From assembly GCF_041260155.1 (NCBI RefSeq), contig NC_091930.1, positions 21,912,237-21,976,236 on the forward strand: a stretch of 64,000 nucleotides of DNA, read 5' to 3'. The notes under the pieces are model-generated. The model was not told where the DNA came from. It did no database searches and saw nothing but the letters and a program-made list of their open reading frames with translations. Both the position numbers and the translations under genes were made by a program. This stretch comes from Ptychodera flava (Eukaryota; Hemichordata; Enteropneusta; Ptychoderidae). Positions 37,901 through 47,329 of the stretch are shown here, piece by piece. The stretch's first letter is position 1. The number at the start of each line of letters is the position of its first letter.

Positions 37901-40900
37901 CAATCAAAGAAGTCAGATAGTAGACGTAACACGGTGACAAAACTTCGCCTAAGATTGTCAACGGGCAAACAAGAAAAAAGAAATCGTTACAAAACCAGTG
38001 CTAACATAAGACAAAGACACCACAGCTACAAAGAAACGTTGGTGGTAAAAATCTTTATTAACAATGTCAATCATAGTCGAACGTATTAAAATAAAATAAA
38101 CCATAGAAAGAAGAACCTTGTCCTGAGACCAAGACACCCCTACCCCCGCCCCTACCACTGGGGACGGACTTTTGTGCAATTTCCCTATGCAGTAACCGAA
38201 ATCAAGATGCCAGGTCTATCACTTTTCAAAAATTCACATGACGGTTAAAAGACAAGGGTTCCATACGACAACTTTGTAATTTACAGTCCAGCAATTGAAT
38301 CATCGGGCAAAAGTTAGTCTATGCATATTCTAGCCATACAGTTTAACAACTTACAGAGGCCGTCATCAATCCCTGGTTCTCGCATTAGTGCTGGTTGACA
38401 TTGACTATTTACGTTATGTTTGTCTTTTGGTCTCCTTTAAAAGTTGTTTTCAGTTGGTTAGATTGTTGAGAGGTAAGCTTATAAAAATACCCCGCCCTTT
38501 TAATAGTAACTAGAATGATACAATAGTCATAAGCCTCGTGCCAAATGCGTACCAATATGTCCTCTAGCACACATTTGTGTCGGCATTCCATAGAGTTTTG
38601 ATACCTTTTTACAGTTTGCATCGTTACGATATGAAAGATATTCAGCCAAGGATTTTAATGAATAAGTTCAAGGAACAGTAAATGAACATGCCTTTTTTAA
38701 TTTCTTATCTACTTTGCAGAAACCATCGACTTCGCAAAAGCAGTTTATTGCATCAATAATGCAAATCAACATGGACTTGACTTTGTGCTATGATGCTATC
38801 ATGGTTATGGCTTTAGCAATGAACGCTTCCATAAGTATACTCAGCAAACAAACGCCAAGGCAAAGACTGGAAGATTTCACCTATGATAATGAAGACATGG
38901 CTAACTTACTTATACGGGAAATCGTGAAACTTAACTTTACGGGAGCATCGGTAATTATTTTCCATCACTATGGCGAAAAACAGCTTGAAGCGCTAGAATA
39001 AGGAATAGAAATTTAGATGGATATATATCTGCCTGATCCCCGATACAATTCTGAGTTTACGAAATCAAAAAACATTGCTCTCAAGAAAAGGACATAGATA
39101 CACGAAAGGCACCGACTTTAATGTAATTTGAACAAAATCATGGAATGTTCAATTCATTGGTCGTAGATTTTGAAATAACCAGTAGGCTGTTTGATATCAG
39201 AAATGCGTCTATATCAAGTGTGATGTCTACAGTGACAAACTGACAACTCTTTTCTTCGGACACGTGATTGAAACTAAAATAAATAATTACAGTGGTTACT
39301 ACATTTTAATTGCAGGGTAGAGTGGAATTTGATGAACGGTACAGCCGACAAAGCAATGTTGGAATCCAACAATATCGAGGTTGGTTTGCGTTATGACATC
39401 AACACATGTTGTTTGGTTTCAACAGCGTATTACTGGGTCTTTCCGAAAGCTGTTGGTGTGTGCCACATTTAGATTTTGTCTCGACACCCGATCAATTTCA
39501 CTCAAACTCAATAATGGGTAAAGAAATAATATAGGTATCGAAGAACGGACAGCGATTTTCCAGATTGTATCACTGTATACAATAGGATCACTGCGTTGAC
39601 TGCTGTTTCAGAAGACATAACGATTGCGTGCAATATTTGAATATGTTCCTTTTTTCTATCTTTTTTATTTTTTGACATAATTTAGGAGGCAACGTCACCA
39701 CAATTGGCAAATACAAAAAAGACATAGGTATTATTGAATGGTATTCAGGGGTTCAGTGGCTAGGTAAGTGACAAATCATTCCGTACATACAAGACTTCGA
39801 ATTCAAAGTAAATATCAATGCTAGCTAGAATTACAGTGTAATTCGCAAAGGAATTCGTGACTCGAAAATCATAGTTTTCTATGTTTGCTCATTCTATGAA
39901 AAGGGAAACTTCAATCCTTCCTCCCTTTGTAAATACTAAAAAATTGTCTGGGCATGCAAATATTTTTATCATACAAGCTCATTTGCTCAAAAGTTTATCG
40001 ATGTTTGAAATTAAAATTATAGCCACTCCCTCACAACTCTGTCAAAAAGTACTTTGTGATTTTTTCAAAAACATCAAGGCTATGACATCTGAACTTTGTA
40101 AACAGATTTCAAAATAACCCCACACAAGCTGTAAACAAATTTTTTTTTATTGAGTAAAACATTGATTCCCAACTCTAAGTGATTCGATGCGGGTCGAGGG
40201 ACGTATGTACTGGGGAGAAATTAGAATACGATGACGTCTCCAAATTTACGATGTCATCTCAATGACAGTTTTTATTGTTAAGCGCCTCTTCAATGGATTA
40301 CCCTTGCTCAAATGTTCAGACATAAACAGTGTCACGTACTTACAAAGCGTTCATTTTCGTAGCATAGTAGCAGAACATCGTATCGTGCATTTGAATTAAT
40401 GCAACCGTGAAACCGATGATTATCAGACTGATACTTGTAGTTTCCCATTTCATTATCTCTCATCCACGAATTCGAATCGTATGAAACTACTGTCTACTCA
40501 CTTCCAGTCACTTCCAATAAGCTTCAATCCCTTTTTCTCCTTAGATGATGGCAACCCTCCTGTCGATGGCATTACGTTGATAATTACGCCTGAGTCAGTG
40601 TCACGAGTTCATCGTCTAATAATGTGGTCCACAGCTGGATGTGGTTGCTTGACGGCCATTGCCATGTTAGTGATCAACATTGCGTACAGAAATGCTAAGT
40701 ACGTTTGCTTTATTCTTCTAATGTGGAAACATTTCAGTAACGATAATCATATTATGCACTCATTCATATAAGTTATTCACAGAGTTGTTATTCCATAGCG
40801 ACCGTATGCTGTGTGCACACATATACTATATTTCGAATTTTTGAACATATTTCTAAAATGTTCACCTCCCTTCTGTCAAATGTATCGATTAAGATAACTT

Positions 40901-43900
40901 ATCATTCAGAAAGATTATTAAATCATAAGTTTTAATCAATGTCATTGTCTTCTTTTTTACTTTCAGAGTCATCAAAATTTCTAGTCCCCAACTGAATAAT
41001 TTCACCGCTGTTGGCTGTCTCTTACTGTATGCTGGCGTTTTAATGTTCGGAATTGACATTGGTATATCATCAAATGTACAACTATTACTTGCATCTTGCT
41101 GGGTAAGCTGGTCAATCACTGATATTGATTGTAGCTGGCCTGAGCATGCCTAACTTTAATGTCTTCTGTTAAGGGGCATTGGCAATTTTACTGTCGAAAA
41201 AAGTGAACCCCGTGTTTTTCCTTAAAGAAAGAATGGCAACAGCAGAATCAAATCTAGTCGATAAGTATGGCTACTGCACATATTCTAAATCAGAGATGAA
41301 GAAACAAGTCTGTAATTTGTTTTTATCAGAACTAGCTGTATCTGGTAACAGTGTAGGGACTTTTATGTCAGATCCATAGAATATTTGCGAGATCCTTCAT
41401 TCAGTGTGACTCTCTTTTCACTAGATTCGTATCATACTACTCAGCGTTGGACTTTCGCTGAACTTTGGTGCGCTGTTCATGAAAACTTATCGAATCCACG
41501 TCATATTCAATGAAGCTTTGACTAAGATGAAGATGACCGTAGGTAGCAGCTAATTGTTATTTGAACATTGTATGGTAAAAAACCTGCTACTCATCCACAT
41601 TAGATTTTCTATGCTTGTCGCTACATACACATTTACAGTAATCAGAGAAGAATAAGATATTTCGAGTGTATTGTTGTATTTTTAAATGGTCACCACTAAT
41701 TACCAGTTGGGCAAACACTTATCTCTCCTTTATTTTACACAATATCTTCTGCTGTCAAAAGTTGCAGCACAAAATTTCAAAAGCATTTATTTTGAAGAGA
41801 GTGGAATTAACATTCATGAATTGCGAAAAAAATGGATGTCGTAATTCAAAGTTTCATTTCCTTGTAAATCGCTGTATTACCTGTATTTTTGTCTCTGTAT
41901 ACATACATGTTTACACACTCATTGGTGATTCTAAAAGATCCTGGGCACTTTTCAATCGATTTCAGTCTGCAATTGAAATAATTATAATGACACGGAAAAT
42001 AAAGTCAGGTGTTATTGCAGGTTGATAGGCTTCAATTGAAATGTCAAGCAGCAGAAATCTTTTTTAAAAAAAATAGCGGAAAAGTAACTTTCAACATATT
42101 TCTGTGACTATATGACACATTTACTTTTTGTCTACGCCAACATTTTTGTAATTTTTTTCATGGCTAATTTCGCGGTTTTTTATCTTCTGTATGTTTACAA
42201 AATGTTGAAAATGAACATTACATGATCATTAAAGACAGAATAAGCTAGTAAATCGTTGGCAGTTCTTGCAATACGACAGATTCTGTTTTCATACCGTACA
42301 GCTATTTTCTTTTTATCAGCAACGTAATTGCAATTTGAACAAAGAGCACGTACGACAAATGCAAGCAGTAGAGAGAACTAGCGATATTTATGTCACCTCA
42401 TCTAGGATATGACAAGAAAGTGTATGATTATTTATTCAAAGTGAATATTCAGGCTCTCAAATGAGATATGCACTATACATTTGCATAGACCGTGGGATTT
42501 TGGATCTTCATCTAGTATTTTGCTTTGCATCTTCTTTTTAGGATAATTAGTATTCTAACACTTCACGACTATTTTTTAACATTTCTTCATCGTTATGAAC
42601 GCAATAACATTATTTCTATCCTGAAAGTGTGCTTATCATGTTCAGTGATAGGCTAGCAGAACAGGCAAGCACACGTTTTTAAAACATTAGGATAGAATGT
42701 AAATATTTGAATATAACTGATAACTGATATAACTGATAAGTGGCAAAAGCAGCATTGAATAATAATCTATTTTGGTATACCATATTTTTCAGAACTTGCC
42801 AGACAGTAAACTAATTTGTGGAATTATTCTTCTAGTATTTGTCGACTTCGTTATATTCGTTGTATGGATTATTTTGGATGATATGCAAATAGTAAAGGCC
42901 CAACTGGAACCAGTGGTGAGTATTCCAATTTGAATGTATCGACAAGATAAAAGGGTTGTGATCAGGGTATCAATAGAAAACAAAGAAACTATATCTAGAA
43001 AAGCAGAACACAAATCAACATTAAATAAAATCGTGTAAAAAGACAATTTGTAAAGATTTACGTCTTTCTGACATAAAATGTGGTCTCATTATGTCACGCT
43101 ATATTGTATTCTTTTCCAGTTTGACGAGACCAATCCTGAATTGGAGATTTACTTGGTTCCCGAAATTTCATACTGTTCTTCCAGGCATTCGCTTTATTTT
43201 TCCATTGCCTTATATTGCTACAAAGCTGTTATACTTCTTTGGGGTGTATTTCTGGCCTGGGAGACAAGACGGGTCTCTCTTGCACAACTCAATGACAGTG
43301 AGTATACATCATGTGCGAACACCTATAATCTCTTTTCGTTGTTGGTTTTTCTTGCCATTGAGATCATGCTATAAATTTTCCATTTTATTTCATGGTACAT
43401 TTGTCGATTACATATTTTTACATTTTTATTCGATATGTAAATATTTTAATCATTTTAAGTGTTCAGATGCAAATGTATTTTTCTCTCTTCTACTCATGTT
43501 TCATGCATAGCAGTAATTATCAGACAGGATATTTGCTGTTTCGCGCGCATTTTACATAGATGTGGTAAAAGGTTTGCTATGCAAGATGCGATTTATGACG
43601 GACCATGCGCGCAAAGAAGATGCTTGAGACATCTGTGTAAAAATAAAACAATTTCGATATCTAGTTGTGCAAGTAATGTGAATGTAAGTTCTTTGAATTT
43701 ATCTTCTTTTTTTTCATGTTCATTCATCTAAGGTACATACATCGCACTGTCCATCTATACACTCTTCGTTAACTACACAATCGTACTTCCGGTTCTTTAC
43801 CTGAAAGGAAATGACGTCACATTTATGTTTACTTTCCTGACATCGGCCATTACCATCGTCAATACAGCGATATTGTTACTGGTGTTTGTACCAAAAGTAT

Positions 43901-44955
43901 GAATTTGTATTTTACATGTTATTGTAGTAATATTATAAGATGGTGTCTACAGTTATTGTGAACGGCAATTATTAAGTAAATGCTACATAAACACGGAAAC
44001 GGGAGATCTAATGCTTTACAGCGAACGTAATTTGTAACCAAATAATATACGAAATAATCTTAGATGTGAGAATTATTTTTACTCCTAAATGGTATGCACA
44101 ACTTTAAGAAATGTATTAAAATCTTGCACCGCCTTCCAATATATTTGTGAAAAATGTCCGCTCCGAATATTAAAAAATAATGAAATACCAATCTCGTTCA
44201 TTTTTGTGAAAATGTCCGCTCCGAATATAAAAAATAGTAAAATACTAATCTGTGCGGAAGATTTCTAATGATTCATGTGATTTATCTGATGTTTTATCGT
44301 TGTAGACAGTTAAACGATATCATTTACTTATATCGCTAGATTCTACTTCTGAACAAAGACCCCGAGTCTCTGACAACTAGTATCATCAAAATATCGAGTT
44401 CATCGCACTATGGTAACACAAAGGGTCCGAGAATCGTGGCAGAGTCTTACAGAAAGGTAAAACAGCTTTGAGTATCCAGAACTGTAAAGAAACCATCGAC
44501 ATATAGGTTAGAAGGAATGACCAAGATTCTCACAATGTGAATGCTCCTCCTACACAGAACGATCATTTCCCAGTCTGCGGTCGATAAATATTTTGTTCTC
44601 CGTTTGCTTCGGAAATTGCAAATTTAAAACTTGTTGGTCATATCTTAGTCAAATACAAAATATAACTAGTAATACCAGGTTATGACAAAAAATAAGATTT
44701 TCTGCATATTGAGTGTGTTATCGTCATGGTAAAACCTTTTATCAATGCTTTAAAGTGACATTAATATTTGTAACTCGGGATTATTTATCGCTTTAGTTTG
44801 CTTCATCATCTGTGCTAAACTGCTCATCTGTTATCATGATTTGTTCTCGGTAAGAAAACTGAAGAATTGCTACATCTACGAAGAAGTCTGATGTCTTGCA
44901 GGAATCAGGAATCCCACGACACACATCTCTGATGAAATGTCACATTGTTTTATAG
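18782..44955 (+). CDS. GABA-B receptor-like family C GPCR (18 exons, whole gene)
   Basis: Joining 18 exons at GT-AG sites with matching phases gives 2361 nt, 786 residues plus stop. Order: signal peptide (1-28); Venus flytrap domain (about 40-430) with RIYIGALLPTRTD, FGPTFTKVATVVNRVA, RVQFIKSFKWSRVAIIFD, YGRKYVWIIPGW, CYDAIMVMALAMNAS; a short linker; seven membrane segments (about 465-487, 504-524, 531-557, 582-603, 641-663, 678-700, 705-727) ending LLVFVPK. The conserved Cys pair (C536 at TM3, C635 in loop 2, YCSSR) and WETRRVSLAQLND after TM5 are diagnostic of GABA-B-type receptors. It lacks the Cys-rich domain of mGlu receptors, as expected. Residues that bind GABA in GABA-B1 look substituted (the His-Pro-Ser after the SYGSSSP-like loop reads IYPVD), so the ligand is unknown. 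The tail after TM7 is only 56 residues with no coiled coil. G-protein-coupled signalling at the plasma membrane is inferred from family. Confidence 0.9.
20318..20662. repeat. Degenerate CGATAACGTAGTAA iterations interrupted by a MITE
   Basis: Variants of CCGATAACGTAGTAA occur near 20324, 20345 and 20368, and again near 20608, 20624 and 20648. MITE family A copy 2 (20379-20588) sits between the two clusters. Just downstream (about 20696-20800) is a second short iteration of GAGTGGAGTGAACGC-like motifs. It lies in receptor intron 1. Confidence 0.6.
20379..20588 (-). mobile_element. MITE family A, copy 2 (inverted orientation)
   Basis: Ends ACACGATTTGAACTATTTGG and CCAAATTAGTTCCAATCGTGT-like are inverted copies of each other. 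The interior matches copies 1 and 3 read on the other strand (AATATTACAAATTACTCATA). 210 bp, non-coding, in receptor intron 1. Confidence 0.8.
21420..21539 (-). pseudogene. RecQ-like helicase fragment
   Basis: The minus strand encodes TVIIVASPLIALMKEQVQKL followed by NERGLKVVYISD. This matches RecQ helicase motif Ia (VVSPLIALMKDQV) and the strand after it. The similarity decays downstream, with an apparent frame change, and the ATP-binding GKS and DExH motifs are not seen nearby. RecQ-type helicase fragments of this kind occur in repetitive families of invertebrate genomes. It lies in receptor intron 1, antisense to it. Confident as helicase-derived, not as a gene. Confidence 0.55.
21664..21820. 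repeat. Large near-perfect hairpin
   Basis: Arms of about 70 bp (left GGGTTATTCACAAAATACGG onward; right ends CCGTATTTTGTGTATAACCC) pair with very few mismatches around a 13-base GC-rich loop (TCGCCTTCGGCTC). Shared ends TTATTATACACCT at 21811 and AGGTGTATAAT at about 22034 suggest an adjoining element, about 21811-22045. Intron 1 of the receptor. Confidence 0.85.
22282..22879. mobile_element. hAT-like MITE with ~43-bp TIRs
   Basis: The element is 22290-22871. The left end GGTGGCAGTCCCCGGGTTGG is matched by the inverted right end (CCAACCCTGGGACTGCCACC), with pairing extending through GTACCCATGC and GTTACC. The flanks are GCCCCGGT (22282-22289) and GCGCCGGT (22872-22879), an 8-bp target duplication with one mismatch. 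An 8-bp duplication points to the hAT superfamily. The interior is non-coding. Confidence 0.68.
23197..23330 (+). repeat. Dispersed TAGTCCCC/GTCCGTCC repeat, truncated
   Basis: A hairpin made of CTCCCCACAG and CAGCGGGGACTTATAGG is followed by GTCCGTGCGTGCGTGCG and TCACGCAGATATGTCAGAGA. It is the same family as 12233-12637 and 34589-35400, and is cut off soon after. Confidence 0.65.
23331..25168. other. Receptor intron 1, distal part
   Basis: An open frame at 23811-24035 (74 codons) has no recognisable motif. No other structure seen. The intron ends at the TCTGACAG acceptor before 25169. Confidence 0.4.
25169..25341 (+). CDS. Receptor exon 2: start of Venus flytrap lobe 1
   Basis: After TCTGACAG the exon completes the split codon (phase 1) and encodes DDHCVNKTRIYIGALLPTRT and on to VSNYTE. 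KTRIYIGALLP is the first beta-strand of lobe 1. It ends in phase 0 at donor GTGAGA. Confidence 0.88.
25735..25981. repeat. (CTGT)n/(CT)n microsatellite
   Basis: Pyrimidine-rich tract of CTGT, CTCT and related units. The 92-codon frame through it (25787-26065) is repeat-driven. Receptor intron 2. Confidence 0.95.
27853..27990 (+). CDS. Receptor exon 3: Venus flytrap lobe 1
   Basis: 46 codons in phase 0 between TTTTCACAG and GTAACG. KPKLTAMFGPTFTKVATVV aligns with the GABA-B segment around GPGCSSVS; the Cys and the first ligand Ser there are replaced. NIIQ ends the exon. Confidence 0.9.
29116..29280 (+). CDS. Receptor exon 4: Venus flytrap
   Basis: 55 codons, phase 0, acceptor TTGACAG, donor GTAAGA. 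IGYASSPSLRDKVAYPLTVQ followed by IYPVDDVLNPARVQFIKSFK and WSRVAIIFD align with the GABA-B region SYGSSSPALS...FRTHPSATLHNPTRVKL. The His-Pro-Ser of the ligand pocket is not conserved. Confidence 0.92.
29576..29926. mobile_element. TTAA-flanked MITE, copy 1
   Basis: It is bounded by TTAA at 29576-29579 and 29923-29926. The left end reads GTGGTCTGCGCCTCG and the right end CCCCGAGGTGAATTCTACC, partly inverse. The interior shares TGTGTTAACTC, ATGGAGGAAAAG, ACTAAGACGG and the CACAAGTG segment with 45825-46179. TTAA duplications fit piggyBac or Kolobok-type elements. A long G run lies inside at about 29680-29692. Receptor intron 4. Confidence 0.7.
32242..32343 (+). CDS. Receptor exon 5: Venus flytrap
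   Basis: 34 codons, phase 0, acceptor TTCGATGCAG, donor GTCAGT. Encodes NMNNLVQLLTNEDIDILTME and then SISHDPSLQVQSLK, the helix-strand connection into lobe 2. Confidence 0.82.
32756..32821 (+). CDS. Receptor exon 6: Venus flytrap lobe 2
   Basis: 22 codons, phase 0, acceptor TTTATGCAG, donor GTTGGT. RHDARIIFLLAYMEETFTVF matches the GABA-B pattern KDARIIVGLFYE...VFC, including the terminal Cys. Confidence 0.88.
33885..34127 (-). pseudogene. Antisense Venus-flytrap-like fragment in receptor intron 6
   Basis: The minus strand reads MVVFSPDTVTSVICGNVDAL, then FSIPQMSSVNPRIK, resembling the ANF-receptor/VFT pattern (GP-x-S/T...IPQ-S-S...). Downstream SESVLYFFDRFFSVASI could be the following helix and strand. 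There are no flanking splice sites I trust and no other receptor exons on this strand, so it may be a decayed, inverted copy of a related exon. The similarity is judged by eye and could be chance. Confidence 0.28.
34589..35400 (+). repeat. Dispersed TAGTCCCC repeat with ~150-bp tandem units
   Basis: It starts with a TTTTTAGTCCCC / GGGGGACTTATAGG hairpin and GCGTCCGTCCGTTCACGCAA. Internal units then begin GGTACAAGGA or a variant near 34713, 34867, 35013 and 35164, each with GACCTATGTCATACATATGC-like sequence. Diverged, non-coding, in receptor intron 6. Confidence 0.7.
36608..36813 (+). mobile_element. MITE family A, copy 3
   Basis: It starts ACACGATTGAAACTAATTTG and ends CAAATTAGTTCCAATCGTGT. 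It is the same orientation as copy 1 and shares TATGAGTAATTTGTAATATT. 206 bp, in receptor intron 6. Confidence 0.82.
37142..37348 (+). CDS. Receptor exon 7: Venus flytrap lobe 2
   Basis: 69 codons, phase 0. AYLEGMYGRKYVWIIPGWLY matches the GABA-B block [20 protein letters not shown], and IPCNREQVREAMDGYIGF matches the INCTVDEMTEAVEGHI block. Acceptor CTTGAAAG, donor GTAGGT. Confidence 0.93.
37601..37840. mobile_element. Foldback element, ~115-bp arms
   Basis: The left arm (CGCCAAAGTAAGCAAGGGTA, TGTGGACGCTGTCACCAG, GACTTTGACAAA) is mirrored on the right (TTTGTCAAAGT, GTAACAGCGTCCACAGAT, ACCCTTGCTTACTTTGGCG) around a centre near 37720. Pairing is high along the whole arm, so a transcript would fold into a roughly 240-nt hairpin. 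It lies in receptor intron 7. Confidence 0.85.
38720..38950 (+). CDS. Receptor exon 8: Venus flytrap lobe 2
   Basis: 77 codons, phase 0, acceptor ACTTTGCAG, donor GTAATT. LCYDAIMVMALAMNAS matches LAYDAIWALALALNKT. RLEDFTYDNEDMANLLIREI and NFTGAS follow as in GABA-B subunits. The Glu that contacts GABA in GABA-B1 aligns with Asp here. Confidence 0.93.
39316..39379 (+). CDS. Receptor exon 9
   Basis: GRVEFDERYSRQSNVGIQQY corresponds to the V-x-FD-x-x-G-x-R turn of GABA-B receptors. Phase 0 in, phase 1 out; donor GTTGGT. Confidence 0.87.
39686..39763 (+). CDS. Receptor exon 10
   Basis: GGNVTTIGKYKKDIGIIEWY and SGVQWLG match the GABA-B strand pair KIGYYDSTKDDL...W-x-G before the membrane domain. 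Phase 1 in and out; donor GTAAGT. Confidence 0.87.
40545..40698 (+). CDS. Receptor exon 11: linker and TM1
   Basis: DDGNPPVDGITLIITPESVS, a short linker, then TM1 (LIMWSTAGCGCLTAIAMLV). Acceptor TCTCCTTAG, donor GTACGT, phase 1 in, phase 2 out. Confidence 0.92.
40967..41102 (+). CDS. Receptor exon 12: TM2 and start of TM3
   Basis: ISSPQLNNFTAVGCLLLYAG aligns with the conserved SQPNLNNLTAVGC block. The exon ends LLLASCW, which carries the conserved TM3 Cys. Phase 2 in, phase 0 out. Confidence 0.94.
41425..41538 (+). CDS. Receptor exon 13: TM3 and intracellular loop 2
   Basis: IRIILLSVGLSLNFGALFMK and TYRIHVIFNEALTK match [21 protein letters not shown]. 38 codons, phase 0; donor GTAGGT. Confidence 0.94.
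42793..42915 (+). CDS. Receptor exon 14: TM4
   Basis: LPDSKLICGIILLVFVDFVI then FVVWIILDDMQ. 41 codons, phase 0, acceptor ATTTTTCAG, donor GTGAGT. Confidence 0.92.
43120..43297 (+). CDS. Receptor exon 15: extracellular loop 2 and TM5
   Basis: VPEISYCSSRHSLYF carries the loop 2 Cys that bonds TM3 in family C receptors. TM5 and WETRRVSLAQLND follow, the latter equivalent to YETKSVSTEKIND. Phase 0 in, phase 1 out. Confidence 0.94.
43733..43896 (+). CDS. Receptor exon 16: TM6 and TM7
   Basis: TYIALSIYTLFVNYTIVLPV (TM6) and TFLTSAITIVNTAILLLVFV (TM7), ending in the conserved VPK. Donor GTATGA, phase 0 out. Confidence 0.92.
44143..44262. repeat. 59-bp tandem duplication in receptor intron 16
   Basis: Two direct copies of TGTGAAAAATGTCCGCTCCG onward start at 44146 and 44205. 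Confidence 0.75.
44340..44456 (+). CDS. Receptor exon 17: cytoplasmic tail
   Basis: 39 codons, phase 0, after TATCGCTAG. ILLLNKDPESLTTSIIKISS, then a Ser-rich stretch and AESYRK before GTAAAA. An alternative acceptor 36 bases upstream (TTGTAG at about 44304) would give a different frame (TVKRYHLL...) that stops after about 24 codons. The chosen frame is preferred because it stays open to a usable donor. Confidence 0.65.
44902..44955 (+). CDS. Receptor exon 18: C-terminus and stop
   Basis: 17 codons (ESGIPRHTSLMKCHIVL) and TAG, in phase 0 after GATGTCTTGCAG. A good acceptor, matching phase and a poly(A) hexamer 96 bases later support it. A longer tail with more distal exons remains possible. 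Confidence 0.55.
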   Translation, partial: ESGIPRHTSLMKCHIVL

Positions 44956-45050
44956 CGTCACCATGGCATGACAGAAACAACATGAGGCATATGTTGAACC
45001 CTTTAGACGTTATTACAACATATCAAATAATTAATAGAAGAGTAAAACTC

Positions 45051-45056
45051 AATAAA
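45051..45056 (+). promoter_or_regulatory. Candidate poly(A) signal of the receptor gene
   Basis: AATAAA about 100 bases after the proposed stop. Position fits a short 3' UTR. Confidence 0.4.
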
Positions 45057-45824
45057 CACGTCCATTTTCTAAAACATCTTAGTAGAGAAAGTGTATTTTG
45101 GAATTCACAATCTTCTGATTTGCCAGCAAGCTTAAGTGTACAATACAACGGATGACATGTTGTGTCACATCGGCTTAATATCAAAGACATCGTATAATTG
45201 ATTTCGACCAATCATATTTTTGACTTTTAAGCCAGCTTGGATGACTTGATAACAGAGAAGTTGTCAAAACTGTCAAAGTTCTCCATGAGTTTCTTATTTA
45301 GTGAGATCATCTTTTCAAGATCTCGTTTTACTGGCAACACGCCGTCTCGTCATTACCTTTCCCATCTCTAATCAGGAAACGTCTTGGGGAAAAGTAACGT
45401 TATGGAAGAGTTCTCCTGCTGACGGTCGTTTGACACGAGACAGGACAGGATATGACATGCGTTGTTTCTAAAATATTATTCCTTACAATAGACTACAACT
45501 ACGTACATTAACAGTGTTATGTATATGGCGTAATATTCAATGTCTAACAAAGTAATAATCTGAGATAAGATTACCCTTCTTTCTCTTCTCAATCACCATG
45601 CGCGATCCATCGTCATGATATATTGCAAGTCAGTGAGAACTGAAATCACTTCAGTCGAGTCACTGTTTGTATCTGTCTTCAGTCAAGTAGTGACATTTAG
45701 CTCTACATCGGGTATTTTAGAAATAGAAAGGTGATTGGTGTCATAAGTGCTTAAAGTGTCTATGTTTCCAGTAGAATTGGCGAACGTTTGAAAGTCAACT
45801 CAGTGTTGCTAAACGTTAACTTTT

Positions 45825-46179
45825 TTAAGGTAATATGCGCCTCGGAAGTGAAAGACTTAACTTTCGCTCAAACTTTACTCAATGAAACTTTCGTCCATTC
45901 TCTTAGTAAAGCAAGAATAAAAAAACAAGGGTCACCGTGTAGAATTTGGTACCCGAGAAACAAATTACCCAAGATTTACCAATATTTGAAATTCAAAATG
46001 GCCGCACTCCTGTGTTAACTCCATGAGGAAAAATAAAAGTTTCGATTTTCGAAAAACTAAGACGGTAAAAACTTTTCTTTCATCTACAGCTTTAAAATGA
46101 GTCACCACAAGTGGTAGATCAGAAGAGAATTGATAAAGTTTGAAAGTCATCTCTATCCCCGAGGCGCGTTCTACCTTAA
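45825..46179. mobile_element. TTAA-flanked MITE, copy 2
   Basis: TTAA at 45825-45828 and 46176-46179. The left end GGTAATATGCGCCTCGG is mirrored by CCCCGAGGCGCGTTCTACC on the right. The interior matches copy 1 at 29576-29926 (CCTGTGTTAACTCCATGAGG, ACTAAGACGG). Its clearer ends define the family's TIR. Confidence 0.78.
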
Positions 46180-47319
46180 ATGCGTTAAAAAATAAACAAT
46201 TACGACATATACATGTGACAGTAAAATGGTAGCATTACTTCGATGTTTCTGGTGAAGTCAAGGGTAGATGGTAACCGTATACATCTCAATCTAATTTGTC
46301 TGTTCCAAGACGCTAACGCTGGTAAGAGATTGTTATGGAGCAACAAAAGTCCGGAATAGTGAACATGGGTTTAACATTTTTAAGAGAATTATTATCAAGT
46401 GAATAAAATAATATATAGCTGAACAATAACGAAAAACATACAAAGATTCAGAATGCGGTTCAGACCTGAGTTCTGAAGAACATTACAGTGAATTGGACGC
46501 TAATTAGTTGCAATTACATTAGGGTTCAAGTCATTTTTGTTCAACATGAGGGTGTCTTATCTTATTGGATACGTTTCTGAAAATGACACCCCATCATCGT
46601 GGCGCTGTTGTCAGTGCTACTATTCCTAAATTAAACTCAGGATGATGTCTCGTCTTGTCATCTTTCATGTACGTATGAAAGTCGGAAGTTCGCTTTTGCT
46701 ATAAAAACTGAATGCTTCCCGATGTGAGTTGGGGAAGGGTATGTGGCAATCGGCATATCTGTAATTCATCAGAGCATTCGCGAAAATCGGACAAGTATCA
46801 TGTATAAGCTTATGCATCACTGCTCACAGTGTGGTCTAGGTCATAATTTCGTTACAAGGAATTTGACCCTTTGTGACAGAAGCTGCCCAGAGTCTAAGCA
46901 AACCGAATAATTAGCTGGTTACTAGCTCATTTGACAACCTGCCAACCACGTGTATAAATTATAAACAATGTAAATGAAGTTATAATGATAAAATAGATAA
47001 ATAAATAATTAAATTAATAATTTCGTTCCTCGAGGAAACATTACTCGACTCATCTCTTGAACATACGATTCTCTTACAGCCACTCGTTGGCTTAGCCCTG
47101 TGGCCCTATGTTGCCGATTTGGAGCGTACCATAGCTGGGCCCAGTGACTTAGTTAGCCAAGTTTGACCGTAGAAGGCTGCGCAGCCAATCATGGCGACTG
47201 CCTGAACCAGTCTAATTGGATTCCATAATGTGAAAGTGTCAATCTGCTATTTGAGAGACTTAGCGCTTTAATCACTGTTCGTCTAAGATTTTAACATAAA
47301 TTACCATTTAAGAATACAC
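46180..47319. other. No gene recognised
   Basis: AT-rich, including a TAAATAAATAATTAAATTAA-type stretch near 47000. No exons or repeats supported. Confidence 0.4.
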
Positions 47320-47329
47320 AATACTTGTG

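Noticed and set aside
41666..42025. 119-codon frame in receptor intron 13
   Set aside because: No domain, and it sits between two phase-matched receptor exons as ordinary intron.
44304..44380. Alternative exon 17 starting at an upstream TTGTAG acceptor
   Set aside because: It stops after about 24 codons and has no better family match. Kept as a possible splice variant only.
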